A DNA stretch of 36,031 nucleotides from an uncultured Bacteroidota bacterium (GCA_903944895.1 CAJATL010000421.1:1-36031), one strand, 5' to 3'. Numbered from the stretch's first letter, positions 6,257 to 15,867 are shown. Notes: a model not told the origin generated them from the letters alone. Program-made: numbers and translations.

Positions 6257-8701
6257 ATGAAAATGGACAAATTTCCGATCAAAAAAATCTGGCCTTACCT
6301 CGCAGCAATTGCATTCTTCGTTGTTTTAGGGCTTCTTTATTTTTCGCCAATTCTTGAAGGTAAAAAATTATTTCAAAGTGATATCGTGCAGTGGCAGGGA
6401 ATGTCGAAAGAAATTGTTGACTATCGCGCCGCCACAGGAGAAGAAGCTCTTTGGTCGAATTCGATGTTTAGCGGAATGCCTGCTTACCAGATTTCGGTGG
6501 CGTATAAAAATGTTCTGGTCAAATACATCGACAAGATTTTCAAACTCGGGCTCCCCCACCCCATCAATTTAGTTTTTCTTTATTTCCTTGGCTTTTTCTT
6601 TTTGTTGCTAATTCTCAGGATGAACATCTGGCTGGCCGTGCTGGGATCGGTGGCATTTGCGTTTTCGTCGTACTTTTTCATTATTCTCGAAGCGGGTCAC
6701 AATTCCAAAGCCCACGCCATTGCCTATATGGCGCCTGTTATTGGTGGAATTATCCTCACCTATCGCGGAAAATTATTGTGGGGAGCTGCTGTAACGGCAT
6801 TATTCCTCAGTCTCGAAATTTACACCAATCACCTTCAGATTACCTATTACCTTTTGTTGACCGTGGTTGTTTTTGGAATCGCACAACTCATCGACAGTTA
6901 TCGTAAAAAGGAGCTGCCCGCTTTTATTAAATCAACGTTGGTTTTGGTTGTTGTAGCCATCTTTTCGGTTGGAGTCAATATTTCGAATATCTGGGCAACC
7001 TGGGAATACGGGAAATATACCATCCGAGGTAAAACCGAATTAACTTCGGAGCAACAAAACCGAACCTCCGGCCTCGACATCAATTATGTTACCCAATGGA
7101 GTTATGGCGTTCCGGAGACGTTTACACTGCTTATCCCGAATTTTATGGGCGGATCCTCCAATATTGCACTATCTGAAAACTCAAACGCTTACAAGGCTTT
7201 AATTAACAATGGAGTTCCTGCTGGTCAGGCAAAACAATATATTAAATCGATGCCCCTTTACTGGGGTGACCAACCCGGAACTTCAGGCCCGGTTTATGCC
7301 GGGGCTATTATGATTTTCCTGTTTTTTCTCGGGATTTTTGTTGTAAGAGGAAAAATGAAATGGTGGCTTGTTGCTGCAACTGTTTTATCGATTATGCTTG
7401 CCTGGGGACACAATTTCATGCCCTTTACCGAATTCTTTTTACATTATGTGCCTGGCTACAACAAATTCCGGGCTGTTACGATGATTTTGGTCATTGCCGC
7501 CTTTACAATTCCTCTGCTTGGAATACTTGCATTGCGGGAAATTTTTGATCCCGGCCAAAACAAAAATGAAGCCTTTAAAAACCTCAAATTCGCATTTTAT
7601 ATCACTGGCGGCATCACCTTGTTTTTTGCCATTTTCCCTGGAATATTTTTCAACTTTGTTTCTCCCACTGATGCCCAGTATGCCTCCTCGGGTTTTCCTG
7701 AATGGCTGATTGATGCTTTACGTGATGACCGTGAATCGGCGCTGCGCATGGATTCCCTGAGATCATTCATTTTTATTGCACTGGCAGCAGCAGCCATCTG
7801 GGCTGTACTTTTCGACAAGTTTAGAAAAGAATATGCTTTTGCAGCACTCATCTTGCTTGTAACTGTTGATATGTGGACCGTTAACCGAAGATTTTTGAAT
7901 GTTGACAGTTTTGAAACTGCCAAAAAAGTCGAAAATCCTTTTAGACCCTCAGCCGCCGACCAACAAATTCTTAATGATAAAAATCCCAATTTCAGAGTGC
8001 TAAACCTTACGGTTAATCCTTTTGCTGACGCCTCAACATCTTATTATCACAAAAGTCTTGGCGGATATCATGGTGCAAAACTTCGCAGGTATCAGGAACT
8101 TTACGACAATCATATTTCGAAAAACAATATGAGTGTCATTAACATGCTTAACACAAAATATTTTATCGTTTCCGGCGATGATAAACAACCCCAGGCCCGG
8201 TTAAACCCCGGCGCACTCGGAAATGCATGGACAGTTGATGAGTTTGATCTGGTGAACAATGCTGATGAAGAAATTGCTGCACTCAAGGATTTCGACCCAT
8301 CAAAAACTGCAATCGTCGATAAACGGTTTTCGGCTATCCTCGATGGTTTCCAAAGCAAACCCGGCGAAAAAGGTTCCATTCAACTCAATTCGTACAAACC
8401 AAACGAACTCGTTTACAGGTATAATTCCAACAAAAACGAACTGGTGGTCTTTTCAGAGATTTACTATGATAAAGGCTGGAAAGCTTTCATCGACGGCAAA
8501 GAATCGCCTTACTTCAGGGCGAATTATGTGCTGAGATCCATGATCGTTCCGGCTGGTCAGCACGAAATAACCTGGAAATTTAAGCCAACAGTTTACTATA
8601 CCGGAGGCACCATTTCATTGATCAGTTCGTTGCTGGTGCTTTTATTCTTTTTTGGGGTGCTTTTTCTCGAACTTAAACAGAAACTCACCGTCAACAAATA
8701 A
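6257..8701 (+). CDS. YfhO family membrane protein
   Basis: 814-aa integral membrane protein with about 12-14 predicted helices. The N-terminal half carries the GT-C-like features of YfhO: a large first loop (FQSDIVQWQGMSKEIVDYR) with acidic residues, then GMPAYQI and FAFSSYFFIILEAGHNSKAHAIAYMA. The long extracytoplasmic C-terminal domain (about 540-780) ends with YYDKGWKAFIDGKESPYFRANYVLRSM, also typical of the family, before a last helix. In Firmicutes YfhO-type proteins glycosylate lipoteichoic acid; here a polyprenyl-sugar-dependent envelope glycosyltransferase is a family-based inference. It is tightly packed with the downstream glycosyltransferase (5-nt gap). ATG 6263 is an alternative start. 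Confidence 0.88.
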   Translation: MKMDKFPIKKIWPYLAAIAFFVVLGLLYFSPILEGKKLFQSDIVQWQGMSKEIVDYRAATGEEALWSNSMFSGMPAYQISVAYKNVLVKYIDKIFKLGLPHPINLVFLYFLGFFFLLLILRMNIWLAVLGSVAFAFSSYFFIILEAGHNSKAHAIAYMAPVIGGIILTYRGKLLWGAAVTALFLSLEIYTNHLQITYYLLLTVVVFGIAQLIDSYRKKELPAFIKSTLVLVVVAIFSVGVNISNIWATWEYGKYTIRGKTELTSEQQNRTSGLDINYVTQWSYGVPETFTLLIPNFMGGSSNIALSENSNAYKALINNGVPAGQAKQYIKSMPLYWGDQPGTSGPVYAGAIMIFLFFLGIFVVRGKMKWWLVAATVLSIMLAWGHNFMPFTEFFLHYVPGYNKFRAVTMILVIAAFTIPLLGILALREIFDPGQNKNEAFKNLKFAFYITGGITLFFAIFPGIFFNFVSPTDAQYASSGFPEWLIDALRDDRESALRMDSLRSFIFIALAAAAIWAVLFDKFRKEYAFAALILLVTVDMWTVNRRFLNVDSFETAKKVENPFRPSAADQQILNDKNPNFRVLNLTVNPFADASTSYYHKSLGGYHGAKLRRYQELYDNHISKNNMSVINMLNTKYFIVSGDDKQPQARLNPGALGNAWTVDEFDLVNNADEEIAALKDFDPSKTAIVDKRFSAILDGFQSKPGEKGSIQLNSYKPNELVYRYNSNKNELVVFSEIYYDKGWKAFIDGKESPYFRANYVLRSMIVPAGQHEITWKFKPTVYYTGGTISLISSLLVLLFFFGVLFLELKQKLTVNK

Positions 8702-8706
8702 CTGCA

Positions 8707-10008
8707 ATGCCACGACGGGTTTTAATCATCTCGTATTATTGGCCTCCAAGTGGCGGAGCAGGCGTGCAGCGATGGCTCAAGTTTGTCAAATACCTGCGCG
8801 ATTTTGATTGGGAACCTGTGATTTACACGCCTGAGAATCCCGAATATCCGGTTGCTGATTTGTCGCTGGGAAAAGACATCCCACAAAACCTTGAAGTACT
8901 GAAAACCAGTGTTTGGGAGCCTTATCAGCTTTATAAAAGATTTGTCGGTTTAAAGAAATCCGATAAAATCAATACTGCATTTTTAAGTGAGAAAAAGAAG
9001 ACAAACCTTACCGAAAAAATTGCAGTCTGGATTCGTGGTAACTTTTTCATTCCCGATGCCCGGAAATTCTGGATTAGGCCTTCGGTAAAATTCCTGTCGG
9101 AATATCTCAAAAATAATCCTGTCGATGCCATTGTTTCCACCGGCCCGCCGCACTCCATGCATCTGATTGCTCTCGGACTTAAAAAGAAGTTTAATATTCC
9201 CTGGATCGCCGATTTCCGCGACCCCTGGACAAAAATCGATTTTTACGGCGAACTTCACCTTGGCAAACGGGCTGATAATCTTCATAAACGGCTCGAATTG
9301 CAGGTCATTCGGCAAGCCGACAAAGTAATTGTTATTTCCGATGGGATGAAAAATGATTTCGATACAATCTTTCACCGGGACTACGTGGTAATTACCAATG
9401 GTTTTGATGAAGAAGATCTTTCAGATAAAACCATCATACCGGACAAAAAATTCTCGGTGGCCCACATTGGATCACTTGTCAAATCGAGAAATCCTGAAGT
9501 TTTATGGAGAGTTTTACAAGATTTGATAAAAACCCAACCCCGGTTTGCCAGTGATCTCGAGATAAAACTTGTTGGAAAAGTAGATTTTTTTGTGACAGAA
9601 TCCCTCGAAAAGGCTGGATTAGCATCGTTTGTAAAAAAAATTGATTATCTGCCTCACGATGAAGTGATCGAAGAACAAATGAAATCACAGGTTTTGCTGC
9701 TGCTCATCAACAACACACCAAATGCCGGGATGATTCTTACCGGAAAATTTTTCGAATACATGGCCACCCGCAGGCCAATTCTTTGCATCGGTCCCGAAAA
9801 TGGCGATGCTGCCAACATTATCCGGGAAACCAACTGTGGCCTGATTTCCGGTTTTGAAGATGATGAAACTTTGAAAAACAATGTTTTAAAATTGCACCAG
9901 GATTATAAAAAAGGCACAACAAAACTTAACTTTGGTAAAATTGATCAATACTCACGAAGGTCGTTAACACAAAAATTGTCAGAAATCCTGACCTCAGTTG
10001 CCGGTTAG
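8707..10008 (+). CDS. glycosyltransferase, GT4-like
   Basis: 433-aa GT-B glycosyltransferase, cytosolic, likely membrane-associated. The N-terminal domain begins VLIISYYWPPSGGAGVQRWLKFVKYL, the acceptor-domain signature of this group; STGPPHSMH and IADFRDPWTK follow around residues 145-180. The C-terminal nucleotide-sugar domain has VAHIGSLVKSRNPEVLW and an E-x7-E-like region GKFFEYMATRRPILCIGPENGDAA. Sugar donor and acceptor cannot be read from the sequence. It follows yfhO by 5 nt, so they probably act in one envelope-glycan pathway. It is convergent with the GpsA-like gene, only 18 bp apart. Confidence 0.9.
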   Translation: MPRRVLIISYYWPPSGGAGVQRWLKFVKYLRDFDWEPVIYTPENPEYPVADLSLGKDIPQNLEVLKTSVWEPYQLYKRFVGLKKSDKINTAFLSEKKKTNLTEKIAVWIRGNFFIPDARKFWIRPSVKFLSEYLKNNPVDAIVSTGPPHSMHLIALGLKKKFNIPWIADFRDPWTKIDFYGELHLGKRADNLHKRLELQVIRQADKVIVISDGMKNDFDTIFHRDYVVITNGFDEEDLSDKTIIPDKKFSVAHIGSLVKSRNPEVLWRVLQDLIKTQPRFASDLEIKLVGKVDFFVTESLEKAGLASFVKKIDYLPHDEVIEEQMKSQVLLLLINNTPNAGMILTGKFFEYMATRRPILCIGPENGDAANIIRETNCGLISGFEDDETLKNNVLKLHQDYKKGTTKLNFGKIDQYSRRSLTQKLSEILTSVAG

Positions 10009-10026
10009 CCTTGTCCTGATTAGCCG

Positions 10027-10992
10027 TTATCGGGATAAAATCTTTCCTACAAAACACGAAATGTCGTAATTATTATTAAACACTTTGTACAGCTCGGCCA
10101 TGATTGGAAATTCCTGCGTTTCGACTCCCATTTTTTCGAGTTCCCTATAAAAAACATTCACGGCTATTCTGCCTTCCAGCACAACTTTTTCAGAAATATA
10201 ATCCGTAAAAAATCCCTTCCCAATCAACAAGCCCAATGTACGGTTGCGGCTTAAATCGTTTAATGAGGTCAGTGCAAAATCGCCGATTCCACAATAATTA
10301 AACAGCGTTTTTTCGTTTCCACCAAAAATAATGAGCAAGCTTTTTAGCTCATTTAAGGCTTTCGTAAAGATGAGAAACTTCAGATTAGGCGACTCGAACT
10401 GCGCATCAACAATCCCGATGACGATGGCATAAATATTTTTGAGGATCGAAATGAGTTCTACGCTTCGGATATCTTCAGAATAATCGAGATAAATGCTTGA
10501 ATTTTCGAATATTTTGATGAACTTTTCAAAGATAAAAACATCTGAAACGCCCAAAGTCAGGGCAGTTGGCTGGTTGTTGATGATTTCGCGGGCAAATGAA
10601 GGGCCTTTAAGCGAACACACCGGATTGGGAACAATTTCCTGCAAGCACTCAATAATTGTCCGGCGTTCGTCGCCAAAACCTTTTGCCAGGTTTACCAGAA
10701 TTGAAGCAGGGTGAATATCCTGCTCCCGGATGAATTTTACCGTTGCACTCGAAGGAATGGCAATAAAAACCACAGCTTCCTGGCTTAATAGCGAATGATC
10801 GGTTGTAGCCTTCAACCGCTTTTCGAGTGGAATTGCCGGAAAATATCTGTTGTTAATATTTTCTTCGGTAATGGCCTTAGCCACATCACTTTCGATGGTA
10901 ATTAAAGTAACATCAAATTGTTCCTTTTTAGCCAATACATTGCCCAATGCCGTTGCAATTGCGCCCGCTCCTATGAAAAATATTTTCTGCAT
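10027..10992 (-). CDS. GpsA-like NAD(P)-dependent glycerol-3-phosphate dehydrogenase
   Basis: 321-aa member of the GpsA family, which reduces dihydroxyacetone phosphate to sn-glycerol-3-phosphate for phospholipids. Visible: Rossmann FFIGAGAIATALG (residues 5-17), NLAKGF, LKGPSFAREI, ILKNIYAIVIGI (catalytic Lys), CGIGDFALT and SRNRTLG (substrate contact). It departs from the standard protein: the usual GGSWGTA loop is GAGAIATA, and the VPSxxxR motif is IPSSATVKF, lacking the Arg. It may be a divergent paralogue or a related sugar-phosphate dehydrogenase. AAGGAG lies 2 nt before the ATG, a rare Shine-Dalgarno in this window. It is transcribed away from the glycan operon at 11422. Confidence 0.75.
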   Translation of the reverse strand: MQKIFFIGAGAIATALGNVLAKKEQFDVTLITIESDVAKAITEENINNRYFPAIPLEKRLKATTDHSLLSQEAVVFIAIPSSATVKFIREQDIHPASILVNLAKGFGDERRTIIECLQEIVPNPVCSLKGPSFAREIINNQPTALTLGVSDVFIFEKFIKIFENSSIYLDYSEDIRSVELISILKNIYAIVIGIVDAQFESPNLKFLIFTKALNELKSLLIIFGGNEKTLFNYCGIGDFALTSLNDLSRNRTLGLLIGKGFFTDYISEKVVLEGRIAVNVFYRELEKMGVETQEFPIMAELYKVFNNNYDISCFVGKILSR

Positions 10993-11421
10993 TACTCCTT
11001 GTTTTGTATTCGGGAATAAAATTATTTTGAACGAATTTGGTCGTAATAATACAAAAAAATCGATGAATGGTTGCAGCTTATTTTGTCGCTATCTCTCAAA
11101 AATACGGTTTTCAACTTTCCGTTTGCCTGAACAGTTCAATGAATTTTTATTTTAACTGCCTGATATTAGGCTTATCCAATCAACTATTAGTAAATAAAAG
11201 TTACATTCTTTATTACAAGTTCATTAAATGATTTTAAGAATTATTATTTCCGAACTAATGACAAAAACAGGGTTACCATTGGCAATTTGAGTTTTGATAC
11301 CCTTATGACCCGAACAAAATAATTTAACTTTGCAAACCTTTACAGTTTTATTTTTTATGGTTTTTAGTCAACCCCACTGGGTTTTTAATAATTTTGAAGG
11401 CTATTCGGGAAACTACTTGTT
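10993..11421. other. intergenic region between divergent gpsA-like and glycan operon
   Basis: 429 bp, AT-rich, with no supported gene. Short frames entering it are antisense to the gpsA-like gene. It must hold the promoters for both directions; only the one toward 11422 is recognisable (11325-11332). No tRNA, hairpin terminator or repeat array was seen. Confidence 0.6.
11325..11332 (+). promoter_or_regulatory. -7 element of the FkbM-flippase operon
   Basis: TAACTTTG matches TAnnTTTG exactly and is followed by GCAAACC, a common sequence at Bacteroidota start sites. It lies 89 nt before ATG 11422, giving a leader of about 80 nt. No -33 TTTG at 19-21 bp. Confidence 0.5.
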
Positions 11422-12234
11422 ATGATAAAGAGAATTATATTATTTTTTTTAAATCCATTTTTAGGCAAAAAAGCCTTTCAACCCTTTTTTCAGAAACTGC
11501 ACTACATTGCACTTTATGGCCAAAATTACGGACGTTCCGGGGAATATGAAGAAAGTGGCGAGAAAGTAACGATTGATCTGATTTTACAGAAAACGGAAAA
11601 TCAAACCAATTCTGTGATTTTTGATGTTGGAGCAAACATAGGAAAATACTCAATGTATGTTTTAGAAAGATGTAAATCCAATTGCCTGGTATATAGCTTT
11701 GAACCTTCTCCAACAACCTTTGTCCGGTTAAAGAAAAGTTTAGAACCTTTTAAAAATGCAGTCCCGGTTAACATCGGTTTTGGACGGTCAGATGAAAAAA
11801 CCATCCTGTATAACAATGAAATTAATACAACTCACGCATCTTTGTTTGCGCGGGACATGAGCCATTGGGGAACTCAATTTGCACTTGATAAGGCCGAAAC
11901 AGTTGAAATTCAAACGATTGACGAGTTTTGCATGAATAATAAAATCGAATGGATTGATTTTCTGAAAATTGATGTTGAAGGTTTTGAGTTCAATCTGCTA
12001 CAGGGAGCTGAAAAGATGCTTGAAAGCAGAAGGATCAGATTTATTCAGTTTGAAGTGGGGGTTTGTGCGGTTGATGCCAAATATTTCTTTAAAGATATTT
12101 ACCAGCTTTTGGCAAAAGAATATGACCTGTTCAGAATCCTCAAAGATGGTTTGTACCCTATTCAAAAATACAATGAGTTATTGGAAGTTTTTTTAACAAC
12201 CAATTATCTCGCAGTTCTCAAGAACAAGTTTTGA
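11422..12234 (+). CDS. FkbM family methyltransferase (first of two)
   Basis: 270-aa SAM-dependent O-methyltransferase of the FkbM type. SAM motif I is VIFDVGANIGKYS (residues 66-78); the acidic motif YSFEPSPTTFVRLKK and the family hallmark FLKIDVEGFEFNLLQGAEKML follow. In glycan loci such enzymes methylate sugar hydroxyls. A hydrophobic N-terminal stretch (IKRIILFFLNPFLG) may tether it to the membrane. First gene of a four-gene + operon (26 nt to the next). It shares only the catalytic core with the second FkbM protein at 13441, so the two probably have different targets. Confidence 0.9.
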   Translation: MIKRIILFFLNPFLGKKAFQPFFQKLHYIALYGQNYGRSGEYEESGEKVTIDLILQKTENQTNSVIFDVGANIGKYSMYVLERCKSNCLVYSFEPSPTTFVRLKKSLEPFKNAVPVNIGFGRSDEKTILYNNEINTTHASLFARDMSHWGTQFALDKAETVEIQTIDEFCMNNKIEWIDFLKIDVEGFEFNLLQGAEKMLESRRIRFIQFEVGVCAVDAKYFFKDIYQLLAKEYDLFRILKDGLYPIQKYNELLEVFLTTNYLAVLKNKF

Positions 12235-12259
12235 CAAAAATGATATTTCACTATAAATT

Positions 12260-13444
12260 ATGAAAATTTCCTTTATCGAACTCGATTTTCATTTTGATTC
12301 CGTTGATGGATTTTGCAAGATTTTTGAGCATACAAACCATGAATTATCTGTTTTTACTAAACCACAGATATTCGAAAAAATCAAACACAATGCTTACGTC
12401 AAAAAATACAAATGGTTTTTTTGCAATAACATTTCAAGAACTAAATTTCTCAGGGACCACATCGACGAGATAAACGCAGCTGATGTCATTTTTATCAACA
12501 CCATTGCGAATGAATTCGGTGCTTATGTTAAAGCAGATTTTCGACGTACGACTATTTCGAGAACACATAACGCCTTTAAATTGCTTGATCCCTGGCATCA
12601 CATTCGTATTTATCCTTCGCCACTATATTTCTGGAAGGCATTTTCCTATTTTATCCGTGAAATCATGTGGTTTGGTTTTTGGCATTATCGTCCTAAACTA
12701 TTAAAGAAAATTGATTACTTTATTTTTCCTGATAAAGGAATCACCGATTACATTTTATCCCGGAATTTGATAAATCCCAAAAAAGTACTGCCACCACTTT
12801 CGTTGAAAGTATTTGAGCCTGCAACAACCAGGGAACCCTCCAGGGAAGATTATTTCAGAATAACAATCATCGGTAGTGTTGATCAACGCCGGAGGCAATA
12901 TGAACCTGTTATTGATGCTTTTCGGCAGTTGACACCTTTGATAAACCGTCCTGTAAAACTTTCACTCCTCGGAAAAGCTTCCGGAAAGTATGCCAGAAAT
13001 GTTATTCATGAATTAAAAAACCTCGAATCGGATACATTTAATCTGGAGTATTTCGATGATCAGGTTAAACAGGATGTTTTTGATGATGTCATGTCGAAAA
13101 CACACATTGTCCTAAGCCCGGTAAATCTGCAAAACAGCACCGAAATATTTGGAGAAATTTATGGTAAAACCAAAATATCAGGTAGTCTTCTGGATGTTTT
13201 GCGCTTCCCAAAAACTATGATTATTCCTGCAGAATACAACCTTGACAGTGATTTTAAAACACTTTTCGATCAGTACAATGATGCCCTGGACCTAAAAAAC
13301 ATAATTTTGAAATATCTAAGTAATGAAAACTTTCTAACAAGTAAAAATGCTTTGATTAGAGGGATCATTCAGGAAAAATATAACGAATCGGCCCTGGCTG
13401 AACAATTTGTTTCAATGGTAACAAAAGTATTAACTCAAAAATGA
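12260..13444 (+). CDS. putative glycosyltransferase (GT-B fold)
   Basis: 394-aa soluble protein that I read as a divergent group-1 glycosyltransferase. The N-terminal part (MKISFIELDFHFDSVDGFCKIFE) looks like a Rossmann domain containing ADVIFINTIANEFG; a clear C-terminal domain starts near residue 205 with FRITIIGSVDQRRRQYEPVIDAF, then KLSLLGKASGKYA, THIVLSPVN and EIYGKTKISGSLLDVLRFPK, resembling the donor-binding half of GT4 enzymes. No single diagnostic motif is intact. It sits between two FkbM methyltransferases and overlaps the next gene by 4 nt (ATGA), indicating translational coupling. Function is inferred from fold-like features and context. Confidence 0.7.
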   Translation: MKISFIELDFHFDSVDGFCKIFEHTNHELSVFTKPQIFEKIKHNAYVKKYKWFFCNNISRTKFLRDHIDEINAADVIFINTIANEFGAYVKADFRRTTISRTHNAFKLLDPWHHIRIYPSPLYFWKAFSYFIREIMWFGFWHYRPKLLKKIDYFIFPDKGITDYILSRNLINPKKVLPPLSLKVFEPATTREPSREDYFRITIIGSVDQRRRQYEPVIDAFRQLTPLINRPVKLSLLGKASGKYARNVIHELKNLESDTFNLEYFDDQVKQDVFDDVMSKTHIVLSPVNLQNSTEIFGEIYGKTKISGSLLDVLRFPKTMIIPAEYNLDSDFKTLFDQYNDALDLKNIILKYLSNENFLTSKNALIRGIIQEKYNESALAEQFVSMVTKVLTQK

Positions 13445-14310
13445 TAAAAAAACAACATTTAATCAACTTCATCCGATTTTCTCAAAATTACCTGGCTATC
13501 TATTTCCCGAAGCTTTCTAAAAAGTTTGATTTCAGGACTTTAAACAAAATTAATGAAAAAAAACCGCGCCTTTCTGATTTTGCAGAGCCCGAACTTTTTT
13601 TCGTTAACTTATTACTGGATTCAGGTGCCACCGTGTTTGATATTGGATCTAATATCGGCCTTTATCTTTACAGATTTCAAAAAGCAGGGAAATTTGAACG
13701 AATTATTGGATTTGAACCAATTCCGTTACTTTACAAAAGATTGAAGAAATATTTTCCTGATATGGAGATTTATGATTTTGCAATATCAGACAAGACCGAA
13801 GATAAAACCTTTAAAATTCCCTATATCGACGGAAAAATTTATGAAACAAGGGGCACTCTGCACAACTATACCGAGGAAGGAGAAACAAAATCTGAGCAAA
13901 TCAATGTCAGGACAATTTCCCTGGATGATTTTGTAGCCACTCATCATATTGAAGATATTTCATTCATCAAGATAGATATCGAAGGTCATGAAATCGCTGC
14001 TCTCAGAGGAGCTAAAAACACGTTAGTACGATTTAAACCATTGCTTTTAATCGAAATCGAACAAAGGCATCATAAGGAACTTGAGATTAATGATATTTTC
14101 ACGCAAATCATCGAATTTGGCTATCAGGGGTTTTTCTTTGATAAGGCAGATAAAAGATTTAAACCTATTGAAGATTTTATCGTGAACAAACATCAGAATA
14201 TTCAGAATATGAATCATTACTACATCAATAATTTTCTTTTTGTAAGTGATTCAAATCAAGCAATTAAGGAAAATTTTGCGATGATCGAAAATCTCTTTAA
14301 AAACCAATAG
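13441..14310 (+). CDS. FkbM family methyltransferase (second of two)
   Basis: 289-aa SAM-dependent methyltransferase. Motif I is VFDIGSNIGLYLYRF (residues 65-79), followed by IGFEPIPLLYKRLKKYF and the FkbM hallmark FIKIDIEGHEIAALRGAKNTL. An insertion around 105-125 (IPYIDGKIYETRGTLHNY) corresponds to the region that differs among FkbM enzymes and may set acceptor choice. Start overlaps the preceding glycosyltransferase stop (ATGA), so the two are coupled. Likely methylates a sugar in the exported glycan; substrate unknown. Confidence 0.9.
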   Translation: MIKKQHLINFIRFSQNYLAIYFPKLSKKFDFRTLNKINEKKPRLSDFAEPELFFVNLLLDSGATVFDIGSNIGLYLYRFQKAGKFERIIGFEPIPLLYKRLKKYFPDMEIYDFAISDKTEDKTFKIPYIDGKIYETRGTLHNYTEEGETKSEQINVRTISLDDFVATHHIEDISFIKIDIEGHEIAALRGAKNTLVRFKPLLLIEIEQRHHKELEINDIFTQIIEFGYQGFFFDKADKRFKPIEDFIVNKHQNIQNMNHYYINNFLFVSDSNQAIKENFAMIENLFKNQ

Positions 14311-14342
14311 ATAAAATTATCTCAAACCGACAGGATGAATCC

Positions 14343-15794
14343 ATGATTACAAAACAATTTCTAAAGTCTTCCCTCATCTATTCAATTGTCGGAGCATTAC
14401 CTTATGCTTCAGGATTTTTACTTTTAATCTGGTTTACAGCCTACCTGACCCCTGCTCAATTCGGAATCAATGTTCTCTACATCAGCCTGATGTATTTTAT
14501 TCAGATAATTTCTACATTCGGTTTAGATGCCTCAGCTTCATTGATGTACATCGATTACAGGGATGACAAACTGAGGCTCAACGAATTTATGGGAACTATT
14601 CTTTCCGGATTAGTTGGTATTGGGGTAATAACATTTGTTGTATTCTCCTTTGGAGGATTCCGGTTGTTCAGTGCTTCTATTATCGGAAAGGATTTACTGG
14701 AACTGGTTCCTTTTGGGATAATTACAATACTTTCAGGGATTATGAATGGCATTTTCAAGACTTATTCGACTGTTTTAATTTATCAGCAACGACCAGAAAG
14801 ATTCCTTTTTCTGAATATCAGTAACTTCATTATAACAATCGGAGCTTCTTTAGCTATTCTATTTGCTTTTCCTTTCACACTTTATGGTCCGGTCATCGGA
14901 AGGTTTATTGCAATAGCCTTCACCGCAGTATTATCAATGGTTTTTCTGCTTAAAGAATATGGATTTAAAGGCAACCGTAATTTTATAAAACCGATATTTA
15001 TTTTCGCTTTCCCAATATTGATCTATGGCCTGCTTACCTGGGTGGTGAGTTACATCGACAGGTTTATTATTGTGCGATTCATGTCTGACCCCACTCAGGT
15101 AGCAATTTTTGATTTTGGCGTTAAAATAGTCTTAGGAATTGAATTACTGCTTATTGGACTTGTTAATGCGGTTAATCCAAAAGTGTTTAATATCTGGAAG
15201 GAGAAATCCTTAAATGAAAGTACTGTCGAAATTAATCGTTATTATAATGGGATGACTGCCCTTTTTCTTTTAATGATTCCTTTGTTTGTGATTTTTGCAC
15301 CAATTCTGATTCCCATTGTTATTCATAAAGAGGTTTATTACAAAGCTTTTGAATTCTTGGCAATTCTGGCTGCTGGTTATCTGATGCGAATATGGTTTTA
15401 CATGTATCTTGCCCCACTATTGTATTTCAAGAAAACAAAAGCATTGCCAAGGATTTTCGCGATTAGCGCCATAATTGATGTTATCCTGGGAATTTTCCTT
15501 ATTAAATATTTTGGTTTGATTGGTGCAGTGTGGACCAATTTCCTGATAAAACCTGTACAAGCTCTCTTACTTTATCTGGAATGCAGAAAGATTTACACTT
15601 TTAAAATAAATCCCTGGAAAATTTTCTATACCCCAATTATTTTTATTCTGACTGTTCTTCTGTCGGAAACTTTCGCTCCTCCACACCTGAAATTTCAGAT
15701 CGAACTTCTTCAGTTATTTGTTGCAGCCGGACTTGTTTATTTCGCGTACCGAAAAGAGCTGTGGCCAATGTTAATGAAGTTTACCGGCCGGTAA
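14343..15794 (+). CDS. polysaccharide flippase (MOP/Wzx-like)
   Basis: 483-aa integral membrane protein with about 12-14 helices, of the oligosaccharide flippase family that moves undecaprenyl-linked glycans across the inner membrane. It opens SLIYSIVGALPYASGFLLLIWFTAYLTPAQFG, the usual first helices with the conserved YLTPxxFG turn, and has SYIDRFIIVRFMS in the middle, another family landmark. Last gene of the 11422 operon (32 nt after FkbM 2). No polymerase, chain-length regulator or sugar-nucleotide genes are adjacent, so the locus is a partial glycan module. The stop codon lies in a perfect 14-bp palindrome (15781-15794). Confidence 0.88.
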   Translation: MITKQFLKSSLIYSIVGALPYASGFLLLIWFTAYLTPAQFGINVLYISLMYFIQIISTFGLDASASLMYIDYRDDKLRLNEFMGTILSGLVGIGVITFVVFSFGGFRLFSASIIGKDLLELVPFGIITILSGIMNGIFKTYSTVLIYQQRPERFLFLNISNFIITIGASLAILFAFPFTLYGPVIGRFIAIAFTAVLSMVFLLKEYGFKGNRNFIKPIFIFAFPILIYGLLTWVVSYIDRFIIVRFMSDPTQVAIFDFGVKIVLGIELLLIGLVNAVNPKVFNIWKEKSLNESTVEINRYYNGMTALFLLMIPLFVIFAPILIPIVIHKEVYYKAFEFLAILAAGYLMRIWFYMYLAPLLYFKKTKALPRIFAISAIIDVILGIFLIKYFGLIGAVWTNFLIKPVQALLLYLECRKIYTFKINPWKIFYTPIIFILTVLLSETFAPPHLKFQIELLQLFVAAGLVYFAYRKELWPMLMKFTGR

Positions 15795-15867
15795 TGCTTT
15801 AATTTCCTTCCTTATTATCCGCTATTTCGAGAATTATATCCGGGCTTTGGATGGCACAGAAGCCTGG

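Noticed and set aside
10027-10992. Ketopantoate reductase (PanE)
   Set aside because: The KGPSFA, LKNIYAI and SRNR motifs belong to the glycerol-3-phosphate dehydrogenase family.
10850-11155. 101-aa + strand frame antisense to the gpsA-like gene
   Set aside because: Most of it is the shadow of the minus-strand gene; the remainder lies in AT-rich intergenic DNA without a start signal.
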